From positions 150,519-214,518 of the forward strand of contig JALUUL010000079.1 of NCBI GenBank assembly GCA_027021385.1: 64,000 nucleotides of DNA, in the 5' to 3' direction. Origin of the DNA: Planctomycetota bacterium. GTDB lineage: Bacteria; Planctomycetota; UBA1135; GCA-002748355. Position 1 is the stretch's first letter, and each line of letters opens with the position of its first letter. Positions 1 through 9,001 of this stretch are shown in pieces. Both the position numbers and the translations under genes were made by a program. The notes beneath the pieces are model-generated. The model was not told where the DNA came from and made no database searches. It saw only the letters and a list, made by a program, of their open reading frames with translations.

Positions 1-1
1 C

Positions 2-352
2 GAGGCCGCCCGACTGCTCCGGGAATACCACTGGCCCGGCAACGTGCGTGAGTTGCGCCGGGCGATGGAGTCGGCCTTCATCTTGTGCCGGGGCGAGGAG
101 ATCCTTCCCGAGCATTTCCCCGCCTTTCTGCCCCGCCGGAGGGGGGAGCCCGGGAAGGATCTCCAACCTTTCTCCCTCCACCTCGACGGGCTCGAGCGCA
201 TCGATTTCAACGAGATGGTCCAGACCTTCGAGGATGCGATGATCCTTTGGGCCCTTTCTCAAGCAGGCGGGCAGCAGACGAAGGCGGCGGAACTCCTCGG
301 CCTCCCTCGCACGACCTTTCAGAGCAAGCTGAACCGTACCCATCCCGGGTGA
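2..352 (+). CDS. sigma-54-dependent activator, C-terminal fragment
   Basis: This is the 3' end of a bacterial enhancer-binding protein, cut by the window edge. The first visible residues carry the end of the AAA+ domain, with the WPGNVREL signature typical of sigma-54 activators. A linker of about 60 residues follows. The last ~25 residues form a Fis-type helix-turn-helix (KAAELLGLPRTTFQSKL) for binding upstream activating sequences. The protein therefore works with RNA polymerase-sigma54. The sensory or receiver domain and the GAFTGA loop are outside the window, so its signal is unknown. The C-terminal tail after the recognition helix is short. Confidence 0.85.
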   Translation, partial: EAARLLREYHWPGNVRELRRAMESAFILCRGEEILPEHFPAFLPRRRGEPGKDLQPFSLHLDGLERIDFNEMVQTFEDAMILWALSQAGGQQTKAAELLGLPRTTFQSKLNRTHPG

Positions 353-564
353 AACGCCGAACTCTCGGCATGGTTGCCGGTGGGGCGGCAGATTTTGTAA
401 GTTGCTGCCAGAAGGCCGCTTGTGGACTTCACGGAAGTCATGAGTCCGTGGTGCGCCGAAAAACCGGCAGGGGTGTCGGTCGGGGGAAGCCGGCCGAGGG
501 GCCGATGGTCGAGGCACCCTGCGGCGGGTTCCCCGGGGCGTTCCGAGAAGACCGCGGGAAAGGA

Positions 565-587
565 GTCGGGCCATCGGAATGCCCGAC
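565..587 (-). terminator. hairpin just downstream of tRNA-Val
   Basis: Read on the minus strand, GTCGGGC and GCCCGAC form a perfect 7-bp stem with a 9-nt loop. The stem starts about 9 nt after the encoded CCA of the tRNA and is followed by a weak pyrimidine tract (TCCTTTCC). Position and shape suit the end of the tRNA transcript, but the U-tract is poor, so termination strength is uncertain. Confidence 0.4.
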
Positions 588-596
588 CCTCGGGAT

Positions 597-673
597 TGGT
601 GGGCGATACTGGACTTGAACCAGTGACCCCTAGCTTGTCGAGCTAGTGCTCTAGCCAACTGAGCTAATCGCCC
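597..673 (-). tRNA. tRNA-Val (anticodon GAC), CCA encoded
   Basis: The minus strand folds as a complete tRNA: 7-bp acceptor stem GGGCGAT/ATCGCCC, D arm GCTC/GAGC, anticodon stem CTAGC/GCTAG, 5-nt variable loop, and T arm ACTGG-TTCAAGT-CCAGT. The discriminator is A and CCA is encoded. The 7-nt anticodon loop is TCGACAA, which places GAC at positions 34-36 and so reads GUC/GUU valine codons; GTC is the dominant Val codon in this window. Position 33 is C instead of the nearly universal U, which is unusual for an elongator tRNA. Confidence 0.93.
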
Positions 674-950
674 TTTCGGAGTGCCGCTCCACGGAGGTTC
701 ACGTCCCCGCGGGCCGGACATCGAAGCGGGTGTTCGGGGCCCATGCAAGCCCTTTCCGTTCGCTCTTCTCCTGGGACGGGGAAGGGATGGGGGGCGGTGC
801 GGCTCCTACTCGGAAGCTCGAATCCCCTTCCCAACGAGCTTTCGGCGGGCGTTGACGCGGAGGGGGGAAGGGGAATACTGGCCGGGCCCTTTCTCCTGAT
901 CCTCGCGGCGCAGTGATCCTCCGCCCGGGAACCGCGGTCCGCCATTCTCG

Positions 951-1646
951 ATGAACCTCGACCTGGATGTACGAGTCCCGTCTTCCGGCGAACCCCGGCG
1001 TGTGGATTGCGCGGGGATCCAGATCCTGTTCGAGCGCAGCATGCGCGGGGTCCGGGTCGTGGCCCTGGAAAGCGATCCGATCTGGAAGGCCGTTCTCGGG
1101 CTTCCGGAAACGGGGGTGATCCGGATCGCCCCGAGGCTTCCCCGGCATCCGCTCGAATGGGAACTCGAGAGTCGCGTCCTCCTCGTGCCTGGGGGGAGGG
1201 TCCGAGGCTGGTTGAAGGTTCCGGTACTCCTTCACCTCTTCTGGGTCGAACCCGGCCGGGACCCTCTCCCGCTGGCCGTTCTTCCGGATGCCTCGTTGAA
1301 GACCGGCTGGAGGGAGGAAGGCGGCTACTTCCACCCATGGTCCGCTCCCCTCAGCGAAGGACCGTGGGGAGGGAGGACGCTCCCCTCCCGGCGATGCTGG
1401 GTGCGGGTCGTCCTCGAACAGAGTTCCGAGGGAGGACCGGAGGCTTTCCCGATCGAGCGGCTCGGCCTGCACTTCGAGGGGCTTTCCCCGAAACGTCTGC
1501 GGGGGGATCTGATCGGACCCTGCGTCCGGTGGACCCGGGGGCCGGGAGGCGGCCAGCGCCTGCGGCTCCTTCCCGAATGGGGGAACGGGGATCTCCCCCA
1601 GCGTCCCATACGGTCCGCGGTCCGGAAGGAGGCCGCGCCGCGATGA
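951..1646 (+). CDS. hypothetical protein, possible partner of the next gene
   Basis: This encodes 231 residues with no signal peptide or membrane segment. The sequence looks like a beta-rich soluble domain (alternating hydrophobic strands such as RVLLVPGGRV and VPVLLHLFWVEPG) with several Trp residues and an Arg-rich tail. I do not recognise the family. The stop overlaps the start of the following coiled-coil gene by 4 nt (ATGA), so the two are probably translationally coupled and work together. There is no clear Shine-Dalgarno before the ATG. A weak resemblance to DUF432-type proteins is possible; as I recall, these occur beside MscS-like channels, but I cannot confirm it here. Confidence 0.6.
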   Translation: MNLDLDVRVPSSGEPRRVDCAGIQILFERSMRGVRVVALESDPIWKAVLGLPETGVIRIAPRLPRHPLEWELESRVLLVPGGRVRGWLKVPVLLHLFWVEPGRDPLPLAVLPDASLKTGWREEGGYFHPWSAPLSEGPWGGRTLPSRRCWVRVVLEQSSEGGPEAFPIERLGLHFEGLSPKRLRGDLIGPCVRWTRGPGGGQRLRLLPEWGNGDLPQRPIRSAVRKEAAPR

Positions 1647-3136
1647 GCCTCCGACGGTTCCTTCCCCGCGGACTCGTTCTCCTCCTCCTCCTTTCCGGAG
1701 TCTTCGGGAGTTGCGTCCTGCCTCCCGCCGGCGTCCGCGACCGCGGGTTGCAGGAGAGGATCCGGGACCTCGAGACCCGCCTCGCCGTGCGGGAACGGGA
1801 AGCCCGGGAACGGGAAATCCGGGAATTCGTCTCCGAGGAGAATGCCCGGATCCTCCGTTTCCTCGAGAAGGGGCTCGAGGCAGCGAGAAGAGAGTCCGAG
1901 CAGAGGACGCGACGGCTCGAGGAAGGCTTGAAGAAGGAACTGGAAAGCGTCCTCGTCAAGGTCACGGAAATCCGGAACGCGGCGAGGGCCGCGGAGACGG
2001 CGCGCGGGCGGAAGGACGCCGATCTCCTCGCCAGGGTCGCGGAGAGGTTGCGGGATCTCGAAACGGGTCTCGAGGATCTCCGGAAGGAATTCGGGACGGC
2101 GATCGAACACGCCGCGGAGAGCCGGGCCCGGATCCTCCGCTCCCTGGACGAGCGACGAAGAGCCCTCGCGGAAATGCGGGGTGCCTCGAGGATGCAGGAA
2201 GCTCGGCTGACGAAACTCGAACGGGAGTTGGACCTGTTCCGCGGGGTCCGGGAAACGGATCGGGAGGAACTCCGAAACCTCCTTCGGAGCTTGAAGGCGG
2301 AGGTCGATGGGCAGGGAATCCGGATCGAGGCGCTGGGAAGGGAGATCAGGAAGGGCACGGGGGTCCGCTCCCGAGGGGAGCGGAAGGAGGCGGCCGGCCG
2401 GGAGGAGAGTGGAAGGGAGGAAGCCGCTTCCGCTTCCCGGAAGGAAGAAGAGGAGCCTCCCCGGAAGGAGAAGAGGAAGGAAGGAGAAGTTCGGGAGAGC
2501 GGTCCACGAAAAGAGACCCGGAAGGTCTCGGGAGACTTCGGGAGGGTCCCCCCCCCGAAGTCCCGGAGGGAGGAGTCGGACGGGGATACCGGGAAGCCGG
2601 AGGTAGTCGCCGCCCTTGGTCCCCGGAGGGAGAAGGAATCCGGAAAGGTATCCGGTCCCGGCATTTTCTGGGAGGACCCCTGGTCCTGGGGACCGGGCCT
2701 TCTCGCCCTCCTCTGTCTTCTCTGGCTCGTGCTCCGAAGGCCGGGGGAAGGAGCTGAGGCCGAGGATCGGGTCCTTTCGGTTCCGCCTTCCTCCTCGGAG
2801 AGGAAGGGGCCGTTCCCGGGGGAACCCCCGAGGGGGGTCGGGGCTCTTCTCGGGGACGGAGAGGGAGCGGAGGAGGGAGGGCGTCCGCCCCTCTGCCTGC
2901 GGCTCCGGATCCCGGCCGAGGAGTGCCGGGAGGACGCCTTCTCTCGGATCTCGGATTGGTTGCGGGGGGAATCGAGGATCCTCTGCGAGCCTCCGCCGCG
3001 CGTGGAGGTCCGGGGGGACGGATCGTTGTCCCTTCGTTGCTACCTGCCCGGTGACCTCCCTGAGGCCCAGGTCGAGGCCCTACGGAAGGAGAGCGCGGAA
3101 CGGGTCCGCCTCCCCGCGAAGAGAACGGAGGCCTGA
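1643..3136 (+). CDS. membrane-anchored coiled-coil protein with MscS-tail-like C-terminus
   Basis: This 497-residue protein starts at the ATG overlapping the upstream stop. A hydrophobic N-terminus ends in a Cys (GVFGSC), suggesting a lipoprotein or signal anchor. Residues ~25-240 are heptad-rich coiled coil. Residues ~240-340 are a Lys/Arg/Glu/Ser-rich linker. A single membrane segment (GPGLLALLCLLWLVLRR) follows at ~350, then a linker. The last ~80 residues (LRLRIPAEECRE... SRILCEPPPRVEV...) resemble by eye the C-terminal alpha/beta domain of MscS channels. The MscS pore helices are absent, so it is not itself a normal channel. The function is unknown. Confidence 0.65.
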   Translation: MSLRRFLPRGLVLLLLLSGVFGSCVLPPAGVRDRGLQERIRDLETRLAVREREAREREIREFVSEENARILRFLEKGLEAARRESEQRTRRLEEGLKKELESVLVKVTEIRNAARAAETARGRKDADLLARVAERLRDLETGLEDLRKEFGTAIEHAAESRARILRSLDERRRALAEMRGASRMQEARLTKLERELDLFRGVRETDREELRNLLRSLKAEVDGQGIRIEALGREIRKGTGVRSRGERKEAAGREESGREEAASASRKEEEEPPRKEKRKEGEVRESGPRKETRKVSGDFGRVPPPKSRREESDGDTGKPEVVAALGPRREKESGKVSGPGIFWEDPWSWGPGLLALLCLLWLVLRRPGEGAEAEDRVLSVPPSSSERKGPFPGEPPRGVGALLGDGEGAEEGGRPPLCLRLRIPAEECREDAFSRISDWLRGESRILCEPPPRVEVRGDGSLSLRCYLPGDLPEAQVEALRKESAERVRLPAKRTEA

Positions 3137-3194
3137 GGAAGTCCCCGTCCCCCTCCGGCTACCCCGCGCGCTTTCCTTGACCTCGCGGGCTCCC

Positions 3195-3200
3195 TAGGAT
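3195..3200 (+). promoter_or_regulatory. -10-like box TAGGAT upstream of ald
   Basis: TAGGAT lies about 50 nt before the ald start. A TTGACC is nearby at 3177, but the 12-nt spacing is too short for a normal sigma-70 pair, so the -35 assignment is open. Confidence 0.3.
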
Positions 3201-3250
3201 GCCGGCCCGCGAAGGAACGGCCCCACGAGGATTTCGACGGAGGCATGACG

Positions 3251-4363
3251 ATGATTCTGGGTGTTCCCAAGGAGATCAAACCGCAGGAAGGCCGAGTCGG
3301 CATGGTTCCGGCGGGGGTCCATCGCCTCGTCGGCGAAGGGCACGAGGTCCTGGTCGAGGAGGGGGCGGGTCTCGGGGCCGGGATCGAGGATCGGGAGTTC
3401 CGTGAGGCCGGGGCCGAACTGGTCCGGGGTCCGGAGGAGGTCTTCGGGCGCGCGGATCTGATCGTCAAGGTCAAGGAACCCCTCCCCGAGGAGTTCGGGA
3501 GGATCCGGGAAGGTCAGGTCCTGTTCACGTATTTCCACTTCGCCGCGGATCGGGTCCTTACGGACGCGATCCTCGCCTCCAAGGCCTTCGCCTTTGCCTA
3601 CGAGACCCTCGAAGTGCCGGGTCAGGGGCTGCCTCTCCTTACCCCGATGAGCGAGGTCGCGGGGAGGATGGCCGTCCAGGTCGGGGCCTACCACCTGGAG
3701 GCTCCCCGGGGCGGAAACGGAACCCTGCTCGGGGGGGTGCCGGGGGTCCGTCCCGGGCGGGTCGTCATCCTGGGGGGGGGAGTCGTCGGTACGGAGGCGG
3801 CACGCATGGCTTCGGGTCTCGGAGCCGAGGTCACGATCCTCGACATCGACCTCGAACGGCTCCGGGATCTCTCCTTCCTCCTGCCTCCGAACGTGCATGG
3901 GCTGTATTCGAACGCCTACGCGATCCAGCAGCAGTTGGCGGGGGCCGATCTCCTCGTCGGGGCGGTCCTGATCAAGGGGCATCGGGCTCCGCGGCTCGTC
4001 CGCCGGGAGGACCTGAACCTGATGAAACCGGGTTCGGTCATCGTGGATGTCGCCGTGGACCAGGGAGGCTGCATCGAGACCTGCCGGCCGACAACGCACG
4101 AGGATCCGACTTTCGTCGTGGACGGGATCGTCCACTACTGCGTGGCGAACATGCCCGGGGGCGTTCCCCGGACCTCGACCTTCGCGCTGACCAACGCGAC
4201 CCTCCCTTTCATCAGCCGCCTCGCGAACCTCGGCCCGGAACGAGCGATCCGCGAGGACGGTCCGCTTTCCACGGCCGCGAGCATGGTGAGGGGGGTGTTG
4301 ACCGACGAGGCCGTCGCCTCGAGTTTCGGGATGGAATGGGCTCCGGCCTCCAGCGCTCTCTGA
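3251..4363 (+). CDS. ald: alanine dehydrogenase
   Basis: This enzyme converts L-alanine and NAD+ to pyruvate, ammonia and NADH in the cytoplasm. The 370 residues match the usual family length and align along the whole protein, from the N-terminal [11 protein letters not shown]75 in IVKVKEP and H96 in FTYFHF sit at the family's catalytic positions. The glycine-rich NAD loop [17 protein letters not shown] lies at ~175-190. The second ATG (3251) is preferred over 3245 because the GGAGG at 3239-3243 is then 7 nt away and the N-terminus matches the family. mogA follows 7 nt later and may share the transcript. Confidence 0.95.
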   Translation: MILGVPKEIKPQEGRVGMVPAGVHRLVGEGHEVLVEEGAGLGAGIEDREFREAGAELVRGPEEVFGRADLIVKVKEPLPEEFGRIREGQVLFTYFHFAADRVLTDAILASKAFAFAYETLEVPGQGLPLLTPMSEVAGRMAVQVGAYHLEAPRGGNGTLLGGVPGVRPGRVVILGGGVVGTEAARMASGLGAEVTILDIDLERLRDLSFLLPPNVHGLYSNAYAIQQQLAGADLLVGAVLIKGHRAPRLVRREDLNLMKPGSVIVDVAVDQGGCIETCRPTTHEDPTFVVDGIVHYCVANMPGGVPRTSTFALTNATLPFISRLANLGPERAIREDGPLSTAASMVRGVLTDEAVASSFGMEWAPASSAL

Positions 4364-4370
4364 ACCGGAC

Positions 4371-4907
4371 ATGACGGAAACCGCGAGGATCGGGATCCTG
4401 ACCGTTTCGGACCGCGCGAGCCGTGGCGAATACGAGGACCTGGGGGGGCCGGCGGTCCGCGAGGAATTGTCCCGGATCCTCGCGTCCCCCTGGGAGCCCG
4501 TCTGCGGGGTCGTCCCGGACGAGAAGGAGCGGATCGAGGAAGCCCTCCTCCGGATGGCCGACGAGGAGGGGTGCTGTCTCGTCGTGACGACCGGGGGCAC
4601 GGGACCCGCCGCCAGAGATGTCACCCCCGAGGCCACGCTCGCGGTCGGGGACAGGGAGATGCCGGGTTTTGGGGAACTGATGCGGAAGGTGTCGTTGGAG
4701 GTCGTTCCGACCGCAATCCTCTCCCGGCAGACGGCCGTGACCCGGGGCCGCTGTCTGATCGTCAACCTTCCGGGGAAGCCCTCGGCCATCCATGACTGTC
4801 TCGCCGCGGTCTTCCCGGCGATTCCCTACTGCCTCGATCTCCTGGGAGCGGCGCGGCTCGAGACGGATCCGACGGAATGCGTGGCCTTCCGCCCCCGTTC
4901 GAAGTAG
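4371..4907 (+). CDS. mogA: molybdopterin adenylyltransferase
   Basis: MogA adenylates molybdopterin before molybdate insertion in molybdenum cofactor synthesis. The 178 residues span a MogA/MoaB fold: the N-terminal [20 protein letters not shown] and the diagnostic [16 protein letters not shown] loop at ~73-88. [20 protein letters not shown] follows near the C-terminus. The EDLGG segment and loop fit MogA rather than MoaB, though by eye the two are hard to separate completely. It lies 7 nt after ald. No other Moco gene is in the window. Confidence 0.88.
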   Translation: MTETARIGILTVSDRASRGEYEDLGGPAVREELSRILASPWEPVCGVVPDEKERIEEALLRMADEEGCCLVVTTGGTGPAARDVTPEATLAVGDREMPGFGELMRKVSLEVVPTAILSRQTAVTRGRCLIVNLPGKPSAIHDCLAAVFPAIPYCLDLLGAARLETDPTECVAFRPRSK

Positions 4908-5180
4908 TCGGGATACGCCCATTCGAGGGCCGCCCTCGAGGCCGCTCGGCCGCGATCTACCGGGCCCGGGGAGATTCCTCCGCCGTGAACCTTCCCTGCT
5001 GCCGGAGGATCCCCTCGGCTTGCGGGTCTTCGCTTCCCTGCTAGGTTCATGGGCTGTTCAACCGCCTCCCGTGGTTTCTGGCGGGAGTCTTTCCCAGGCG
5101 TGTATCCTGGAACACCGGCCTCGTTTTCGTCCTCCAGTCCGGGTTTCGAGTTCGCTACCGATCGTCCTGGTTCCGACTGC

Positions 5181-7229
5181 ATGAATCTCCCATTCCGCCT
5201 GCGTCCGATCGTGGTCCTTCTCTCGTTGCTCGTGGGGCAGGGGGTCCTCCATGCCCAGACGAGCCAGGCGAGTTCCCTTTCGGCCCAACACCGGTTCGGA
5301 CAGACCTTTCTCACCTGGAAGGAAGCGGCCGGGATCACTCCCCCGGATGCCTATCGCGTCTATCGTTCGAACAAGCCGATCGCAAAGACGGCGGACCTGA
5401 CCAGCGCCGTTCTGGTCGCCGAGGTGCCGAAAGGAAGCTACTGGAACACCCGGGCGAACCGTCCCTTCACTCTCGCGCAGGGGAAGCCTCCTCTTGCCAA
5501 GGGCATGGGCTTCCTCGTGACGACACCGGTGACGGGTGGAATCCGATACTACGCGGTCCTCGCGGTCAAGCAGGGGAGGGAGAATCGGACGATCGTATCC
5601 GGCGCGGGGGGGAACGTGGCGGGGCCGGTGACCGAATTGATCTCGATGCCCAAGCCCGTCCTCCAGGCGACGACGAACGGGGGAAAGGAGAAGTTCTTCG
5701 TCCATTTCGCGACCTCCCGGGATCGAACCGGGATGCCCGCGCAGGCCAACCGTGAAGGAAGGGTCTTCAACTATCGGATCTATATGGATCCGAACGCTCC
5801 CGGCCCTCGTCCCGTTCATGTCCTCCTCCATGCCCATTCCCAGGATTTTCGGGCCTACCCCCTTCCGACCTGGGCGGATCGGAACGCGATCTTCATCTTC
5901 TTCGATGACGACAACCCCCCCGTAACCCACAGCCTGTGGTTCGGTTACCACCAGCAATACGGAAAGGGGACCCCATCGGGGAAGGTCGTCGATTACACCG
6001 AACGCCGGATCCTCTGGGTGCTCGATCTGATCCTGGCGGATACGACGTACAACGCGGACCGCAACCGCGTCTACGCCTTCGGAGCTTCCTTAGGAGCCAT
6101 GGGGGCGCTGGGACTCGGTTTCCGTCATGCGGACCGCTTCGCCGCGGTGGGAGGGGTGGTTCCGGCCTTCGGGATCGTCCACAAGGATTTCTCCCTGAAG
6201 TCGGAGGTCGACAAGATCTTCGGGACGAAGACCCTGAACCTCTTTTCCTCCCTCGGGCCGCGGATCTACGACCTTTTCGACTATACAGCACAATGTGCGA
6301 ACCTGGCCGCGAGCGGAGTTGCCCCGATGGTGTTCACCGCCGGTCGCGGCGACGCGGTGACCGGTTGGTCCGAAAAGCCGGCTTTCTTCCTGGCGTCGAA
6401 TCGATTCCGGCAGCCCGGGACCTTCTATTGGGACTACAGGACCCACAGCGTTCCGGGAACCTGGAGCGCAATCGAAGGTCGTTTGTTCCGTGAGCTGAGC
6501 CGGATCCGTCTGGATCGGCCTCTTCCGGTCTTCTCGAATCTCGATCTCAGTGACGATCCGGGAGACGGAAACCGTCTCAAGGGGGACGGGATCGGATCCT
6601 TGAACGGATATGCCTACTTCAATCCTCGGACCGTCGTCGAGACTGCTGCGAAGATCACCGCGGAGGTCGGCCTGAAGAACGATCCGAGCCGCCGCGATTA
6701 CGCGATGAAGACCCTCGGATACGCCGATCTCACGTTCCGCAGACTCCGGACCTTCACGCCTAAGGCGGGGACCTATTACCTGTTGAGGACGACGGGACTG
6801 GCTTCCAACACCGTCATCGAGGAACGCATCCTGACGACCGACGCGAACGGACTCTTGACCGTGCCGAAGGTCGAACTCAGCCGGACTCCCCGGAGGCTCA
6901 CGATCGTCCCGATGAACCTGACTCTCCCCTACAACCACATCGGGGGCTCGCGTTCGGTGGGAGGGAGCCTGGCGGTCAGTCTGGAGGCGAAGGGCGGCCA
7001 GCCGGCCATTCTCACGGTGGGCACGAGGAAAGGGGCCATCTCGACCCCCTTCGGGGTCTGGGGGATCCTGGATCCGATCATCGCCTGGGCCGGGGTCACG
7101 CCGAAGACGGGGATCGTTCAACTCTTCATGAGGGTTCCCTCGGATCCGAGGCTCCGGGGGCTCACCCTCCTGGCCCAGTCCATGGTCGGAACGAAGTTCG
7201 CCCCCCTCGTCTCGTTCAAGATCCGCTGA
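5181..7229 (+). CDS. secreted alpha/beta-hydrolase (esterase/depolymerase-like)
   Basis: This 682-residue secreted protein has a signal peptide (IVVLLSLLVGQGVLHAQ). Residues ~35-170 look like a fibronectin-III-type module (FGQTFLTWKE...YRVYRSN). A hydrolase domain at ~190-460 carries the nucleophile elbow FGASLGAMG and a likely charge relay in DYRTHSVPG. C-terminal beta-sandwich regions follow. It probably hydrolyses an extracellular ester or polyester, as in PHB-depolymerase-like enzymes; the substrate cannot be read from sequence. The upstream in-frame ATG at 5049 is rejected because only 5181 gives a signal peptide at the N-terminus. The 3' end overlaps the convergent amidase gene by 14 nt. 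Confidence 0.75.
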   Translation: MNLPFRLRPIVVLLSLLVGQGVLHAQTSQASSLSAQHRFGQTFLTWKEAAGITPPDAYRVYRSNKPIAKTADLTSAVLVAEVPKGSYWNTRANRPFTLAQGKPPLAKGMGFLVTTPVTGGIRYYAVLAVKQGRENRTIVSGAGGNVAGPVTELISMPKPVLQATTNGGKEKFFVHFATSRDRTGMPAQANREGRVFNYRIYMDPNAPGPRPVHVLLHAHSQDFRAYPLPTWADRNAIFIFFDDDNPPVTHSLWFGYHQQYGKGTPSGKVVDYTERRILWVLDLILADTTYNADRNRVYAFGASLGAMGALGLGFRHADRFAAVGGVVPAFGIVHKDFSLKSEVDKIFGTKTLNLFSSLGPRIYDLFDYTAQCANLAASGVAPMVFTAGRGDAVTGWSEKPAFFLASNRFRQPGTFYWDYRTHSVPGTWSAIEGRLFRELSRIRLDRPLPVFSNLDLSDDPGDGNRLKGDGIGSLNGYAYFNPRTVVETAAKITAEVGLKNDPSRRDYAMKTLGYADLTFRRLRTFTPKAGTYYLLRTTGLASNTVIEERILTTDANGLLTVPKVELSRTPRRLTIVPMNLTLPYNHIGGSRSVGGSLAVSLEAKGGQPAILTVGTRKGAISTPFGVWGILDPIIAWAGVTPKTGIVQLFMRVPSDPRLRGLTLLAQSMVGTKFAPLVSFKIR

Positions 7230-8325
7230 TCCCGTCCAAGGGGGGCGATGTCGCGGATCGAACGAGGTCGGGAAAGCGCTTCCTGATCCATGAGACCAGG
7301 GGGAGGAGGTTCCGGCCCGGGCATGCCGTCGCTCCCGGACCTTTCGGATGGATCTCCCTGTGCGTGAGTATGCGGGCGGGGGGGATCCGGTATCGAGAGG
7401 TCAGGGCGAGAAGGAGATTCAGGAGCGCCTCGGTTTGAGGGCGGGTCGCGAACTGCCCCCCTCCTCTTCCCGGCTGGAAATTCCCGAGCAGGCAGATTCC
7501 GATGTTGTGACGGTTCGTCGAGCCGTTTCCCGCATGGGCTCCCTGGAATCGGAACTCACGTCCTTCGAAGACTCTTCCCATCCTGTCGATCAGGAAGTGG
7601 TACCCGATATCCGCCCAGTGCATGTCGCGGATATGGTTGCGTTGGATCGCTCTCAACTGGGATTCCGCGTCCGAACCGTCATCGGCGGCCAGCATCGCGC
7701 TGTGATGAATCGTGATCTTCGTGGGACGGCCCATCGGGTCCATACGGCTCGCATCCCCCCGCCGGCTCTTCCACTGGGCGCGGGTGATCAGGGGAGGCAT
7801 GGGAAAGATCCGGTTCGCGGGGATGGAAACCGTCTTCTCCGGCAGTCCCCACCGTTTCCGCAGCCCGGCGACGAGCTTCCCGAACCTGTTCCTTCCTCCT
7901 TTCTCCACGGCCGCATCGAGGGACTTGACGGCCCCGATCCTGTCTCCTCGTTCCATCTCGATGCGCGCCCTGAGGATCCAGGCGAGGGGCGCGGCCTCGG
8001 AGACTCCCGCGTGGTCCCTGACGAGGGCGTCCAGGGTGGATAGAGCCCGCTCCCTCTTGCCGAGCAGAGATTGGAGACGTGCGATTCTGAGTTCGAGGGC
8101 GGCTTCCTCTTGTCGATCCAGGCGGAACGTTCGTTTTCCGGATTCGAGCCTCTCCTGTAGGCCTTGCAGTTCGAGGCTGGCCGATCCCCGCGGGACCGCC
8201 AGCAAGGATTCCGCGGAGAGAGGAGGTGCGGGGAAGAGGGGGGAGGAATAGGGCCCCGGTCGCGAACGGCAGCCCAGGAGGGAGGCCGTGAGTCCCAGAA
8301 TCAGGATTCCGCCCTTGAGATGCAT
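7216..8325 (-). CDS. N-acetylmuramoyl-L-alanine amidase lipoprotein (PGRP/Amidase_2 family)
   Basis: This enzyme cleaves the bond between N-acetylmuramic acid and L-alanine in peptidoglycan. The 369-residue precursor has a lipobox (SLLGC), so it is probably outer-membrane anchored. Residues ~45-165 are helical and TPR-like, perhaps a protein-binding arm. The C-terminal ~190 residues are the zinc amidase domain: KITIHHSAM, GYHFLIDRMG, GAHAGNGSTNRHNIGICLLGNF, and ATACPG supplying the last zinc ligand. A good SD (GGAGGGGAAG) precedes the ATG. A -10-like TATGAT lies on the minus strand at 8378-8383. Confidence 0.9.
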   Translation of the reverse strand: MHLKGGILILGLTASLLGCRSRPGPYSSPLFPAPPLSAESLLAVPRGSASLELQGLQERLESGKRTFRLDRQEEAALELRIARLQSLLGKRERALSTLDALVRDHAGVSEAAPLAWILRARIEMERGDRIGAVKSLDAAVEKGGRNRFGKLVAGLRKRWGLPEKTVSIPANRIFPMPPLITRAQWKSRRGDASRMDPMGRPTKITIHHSAMLAADDGSDAESQLRAIQRNHIRDMHWADIGYHFLIDRMGRVFEGREFRFQGAHAGNGSTNRHNIGICLLGNFQPGRGGGQFATRPQTEALLNLLLALTSRYRIPPARILTHREIHPKGPGATACPGRNLLPLVSWIRKRFPDLVRSATSPPLDGISGS

Positions 8326-8535
8326 GCGCTTCCCCTCCGTTTCCGCTCACGAGACGGGAGACCTTCCCGAAAGGGCGATCATAACGGCCGCAGGGGAACG
8401 GGCCAGGATCGGCTTCCGCGTTTCGGGTCTTCCCGTGGCCCCTCGGGTTCAGGAATCCTCCCGGGATGTCCGAAGGAATCAGAGATCCCCGATGTCGTCA
8501 CCTTAGACCTCGGGATTGGAATCCTGGAGTGCCAG

Positions 8536-8985
8536 ATGAATGCAGAAGTCGACCTGGAGCTGAACGGCGAACTGGATTTCCTTCGCCTCGCCTGGCAAGC
8601 CGCGGAATGCGTCCTGGATCGGATCCTCTTCGAGGAGGACGAGGAACAGTGTCGCTACAACCTTCTGCTGGCTATACAAGAAGCCTTGACGAACTCCCTC
8701 CGGCACGGATACGGGGATGAGGCCCCGGAACGGAAGTGGATCGGTCTCCGGATCCGGGTGCACGAAGGCTGTCTCAGGATCGAGATCCGTGACCGGGCCT
8801 TCCCCTTCGACCCGACCGTCGTGCCGGATCTCCAGGACACTCCGGAAGGTGAGGTCCTTCCTGAAGGTGGATACGGACTCAGGATCATCCGCGCCGTCAC
8901 GGACCGTCTGACCTATCGGCGGGAAGAGGAGATGAACGTCTTGGTCCTCGAGAAACAGCTCCTCGGAGCCGTCACGAGAGCCTGA
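8536..8985 (+). CDS. RsbW-like anti-sigma factor / serine kinase (HATPase)
   Basis: This 149-residue GHKL ATPase is of the anti-sigma regulatory type. The N-box is AIQEALTNSLRHGY and the G-box region is PEGGYGLRIIRAVTD, with the short length typical of RsbW/SpoIIAB proteins. It probably phosphorylates an anti-anti-sigma partner and sequesters a sigma factor or other target. The ATG at 8536 is preferred because a GGAG lies ~7 nt upstream and earlier codons lack family similarity. The next gene, 16 nt downstream, encodes an RsbU-like phosphatase, giving a partner-switching pair. No STAS-domain partner is encoded in the window. Confidence 0.85.
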   Translation: MNAEVDLELNGELDFLRLAWQAAECVLDRILFEEDEEQCRYNLLLAIQEALTNSLRHGYGDEAPERKWIGLRIRVHEGCLRIEIRDRAFPFDPTVVPDLQDTPEGEVLPEGGYGLRIIRAVTDRLTYRREEEMNVLVLEKQLLGAVTRA

Positions 8986-9001
8986 GGCGGCGAAAGATAC
9001 G

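Noticed and set aside
5049..5180. Longer N-terminus for the secreted esterase
   Set aside because: The ATG at 5049 overlaps a -10-like TAGGTT region and would bury the signal peptide at residue 45.
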